From Gammaproteobacteria bacterium (GTDB taxonomy: Bacteria > Pseudomonadota > Gammaproteobacteria > Xanthomonadales > Xanthomonadaceae): 5,815 nucleotides of DNA. The notes under the pieces were generated by a model. It had not been told where the DNA came from. It worked only from the letters and a program-made list of their open reading frames with translations, and did not search any database. This document shows positions 5,030 through 5,815 of this stretch, in pieces. The DNA is taken from contig JAPLSI010000080.1 of the NCBI GenBank assembly GCA_026398715.1, positions 1 through 5,815 on the forward strand, written 5' to 3'. The position numbers were made by a program, and so were the translations under genes. Position 1 is the first letter of the stretch. Each line of letters starts with the position of its first letter.

Positions 5030-5688
5030 ACCACGTAAAGGTCCGGCAGGTCGCGCTTGAGCTGCGCGACCTTCGGGGCATCCCAGTAGCTGATGTATGG
5101 GTGGTTGGGATTGAGCCGCGCGAAATCCTGGTGGTAGTCCTCGGCCGGGAAGAACTTCACCAGCGGCGTTACCTGCGTGACGACGGGCTTGCCGCCGAAA
5201 AGTCCAGCCCGTCCCACCTCGCGGATATAGGTGGTCGCCGCGCGCTGCTGCGCGGCACTTCCATAGAAGATCGCCGACCGGTATTGCGTGCCGCGATCGG
5301 GCCCCTGGCGATTGAGTTGGGTCGGATCGTGCGCGACCGAGAAGAAGACCTTCAGCAACTGCCCGTAACTGATGACGGCCGGGTCGAACACCACTTCCAC
5401 GGCCTCGGCATGGCCAGTCAGCCCGCTGCCGATGGCGTCGGAGTTGGCGGTGGCCGCACTGCCGCCAGCGTAGCCGGAACGGACATCGGCCACGCCGCGC
5501 ACGTGCTCGAACACGGCCTCGACGCCCCAGAAGCAGCCGCCGGCGAAGACCGCGGTCTGCAGTGCGGGTTTTGGTTGCAGGGCAGGCTGGGTCGCAGACG
5601 CGGTGCCCGTAAGGGCGGCCGCGGAACTGGTCGCCGCCGAAATCATCAGCAGGGCAATGGCCGCCAGCAGGTTCAGCAGGTGCGTCAC
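4978..5688 (-). CDS. msrA: Exported peptide methionine sulfoxide reductase A (single-cysteine type)
   Basis: MsrA reduces methionine-S-sulfoxide in proteins. Residues 1-25 form a signal peptide (hydrophobic 4-17, Ala-rich cleavage region about 22-25) and a linker runs to about 44, so the enzyme should work in the periplasm. The catalytic motif is GGCFWG with C52. E95 (GHAEAV), D131 and Y136 (GPDRGTQYRS) match the E. coli substrate-site residues E94, D129 and Y134. NPNHPYISYWDAPK and LPDLY (214-218) match the usual C-terminus. C52 is the only cysteine in 236 residues, so no internal resolving disulfide can form. Residues 221-236 are an extra tail encoded opposite the 3' end of the VOC gene. 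The start is a GTG at 5688, chosen because it gives the complete signal peptide and follows the aldehyde dehydrogenase stop by 7 nt, with a weak GAAGA ribosome site. Likely cotranscribed with that upstream gene. Confidence 0.93.
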   Translation of the reverse strand: MTHLLNLLAAIALLMISAATSSAAALTGTASATQPALQPKPALQTAVFAGGCFWGVEAVFEHVRGVADVRSGYAGGSAATANSDAIGSGLTGHAEAVEVVFDPAVISYGQLLKVFFSVAHDPTQLNRQGPDRGTQYRSAIFYGSAAQQRAATTYIREVGRAGLFGGKPVVTQVTPLVKFFPAEDYHQDFARLNPNHPYISYWDAPKVAQLKRDLPDLYVVQDMQKKLSLLPSGSRK

Positions 5689-5695
5689 GGCGTCT

Positions 5696-5815
5696 TCAGC
5701 GCCACGGCAGTGAGTAGGTCTTGGTGTTGGTGAAGCTCTTCATGGCCTCCTGCACGCCTTCCTTGTAGCCGAGGCCGGAGTCCTTGATGCCGCCAAAGGG
5801 GGTGAGTTCGAGCCG
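5696..5815 (-). CDS. Aldehyde dehydrogenase family protein (C-terminal 39 residues only)
   Basis: The minus frame enters from the right edge and ends at TGA (5698-5696), giving the last 39 residues. The segment [16 protein letters not shown] (5-20 of the visible part) is the conserved C-terminal ALDH motif, followed by [18 protein letters not shown](P)-dependent aldehyde dehydrogenases oxidise aldehydes to acids; the catalytic Cys and cofactor domain lie outside the window. The ending resembles what I recall of phosphonoacetaldehyde dehydrogenase-like (PhnY-type) ALDHs, but the substrate class cannot be settled from this fragment. The stop is 7 nt before the msrA GTG, suggesting one transcript and possibly translational coupling. 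Confidence 0.85.
   Translation of the reverse strand, partial: RLELTPFGGIKDSGLGYKEGVQEAMKSFTNTKTYSLPWR

Noticed and set aside
5101..5733. A 210-codon plus-strand frame opposite msrA.
   Set aside because: It is the antisense shadow of msrA, whose catalytic motifs are clear, and has no recognisable domain.

Overview
The window is GC-rich chromosomal DNA from a gammaproteobacterium. It looks most like the Xanthomonadaceae/Lysobacteraceae (Lysobacter, Luteimonas or a relative). This rests on the strong G/C third-position bias, an E. coli-type class II dihydroorotase, a compact CTTG-loop terminator, and -10-like hexamers placed 6-8 nt before start codons, which suggests leaderless mRNAs. The genus is inference only. 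I see no mobile element, CRISPR array, tRNA or rRNA.

Left part (1-2150). A secreted EF-hand protein on the minus strand is cut by the left edge. It diverges across about 250 bp from a plus-strand gene for an exported 457-residue protein that I do not recognise. That protein has tandem heptads, a long Arg/Gln/Glu/Ala coiled coil and a Tyr/Arg-rich C-terminal domain, with no cysteine and one lysine. A strong intrinsic terminator follows it.

Middle (2200-4640). A plus-strand 2-oxoglutarate/Fe(II) dioxygenase of the free-amino-acid hydroxylase type (PF10014-like) runs tail-to-tail, with a 9-bp gap, into a minus-strand pair. The pair is pyrC (dihydroorotase, first gene) and then a short-coil GreA/GreB-family protein 84 nt downstream. 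pyrC diverges from the next plus-strand gene through a 31-bp near-palindrome whose two arms each carry a -10-like box. The pyrC box is placed as for a leaderless transcript.

Right part (4640-5815). A small VOC/glyoxalase-fold protein (plus) converges with an exported methionine sulfoxide reductase, msrA (minus). The two coding regions overlap by 52 bp. msrA lies 7 nt downstream of an aldehyde dehydrogenase gene that is cut by the right edge, so the two are probably cotranscribed.

Most genes are ordinary housekeeping or accessory functions and I find no clear new multi-gene system. The items most worth a second look are the Arg-only, Tyr-rich exported protein, the symmetric pyrC/VOC promoter, the coding overlap of VOC and msrA, the one-cysteine MsrA, and the Gre homologue with a shortened coiled coil.
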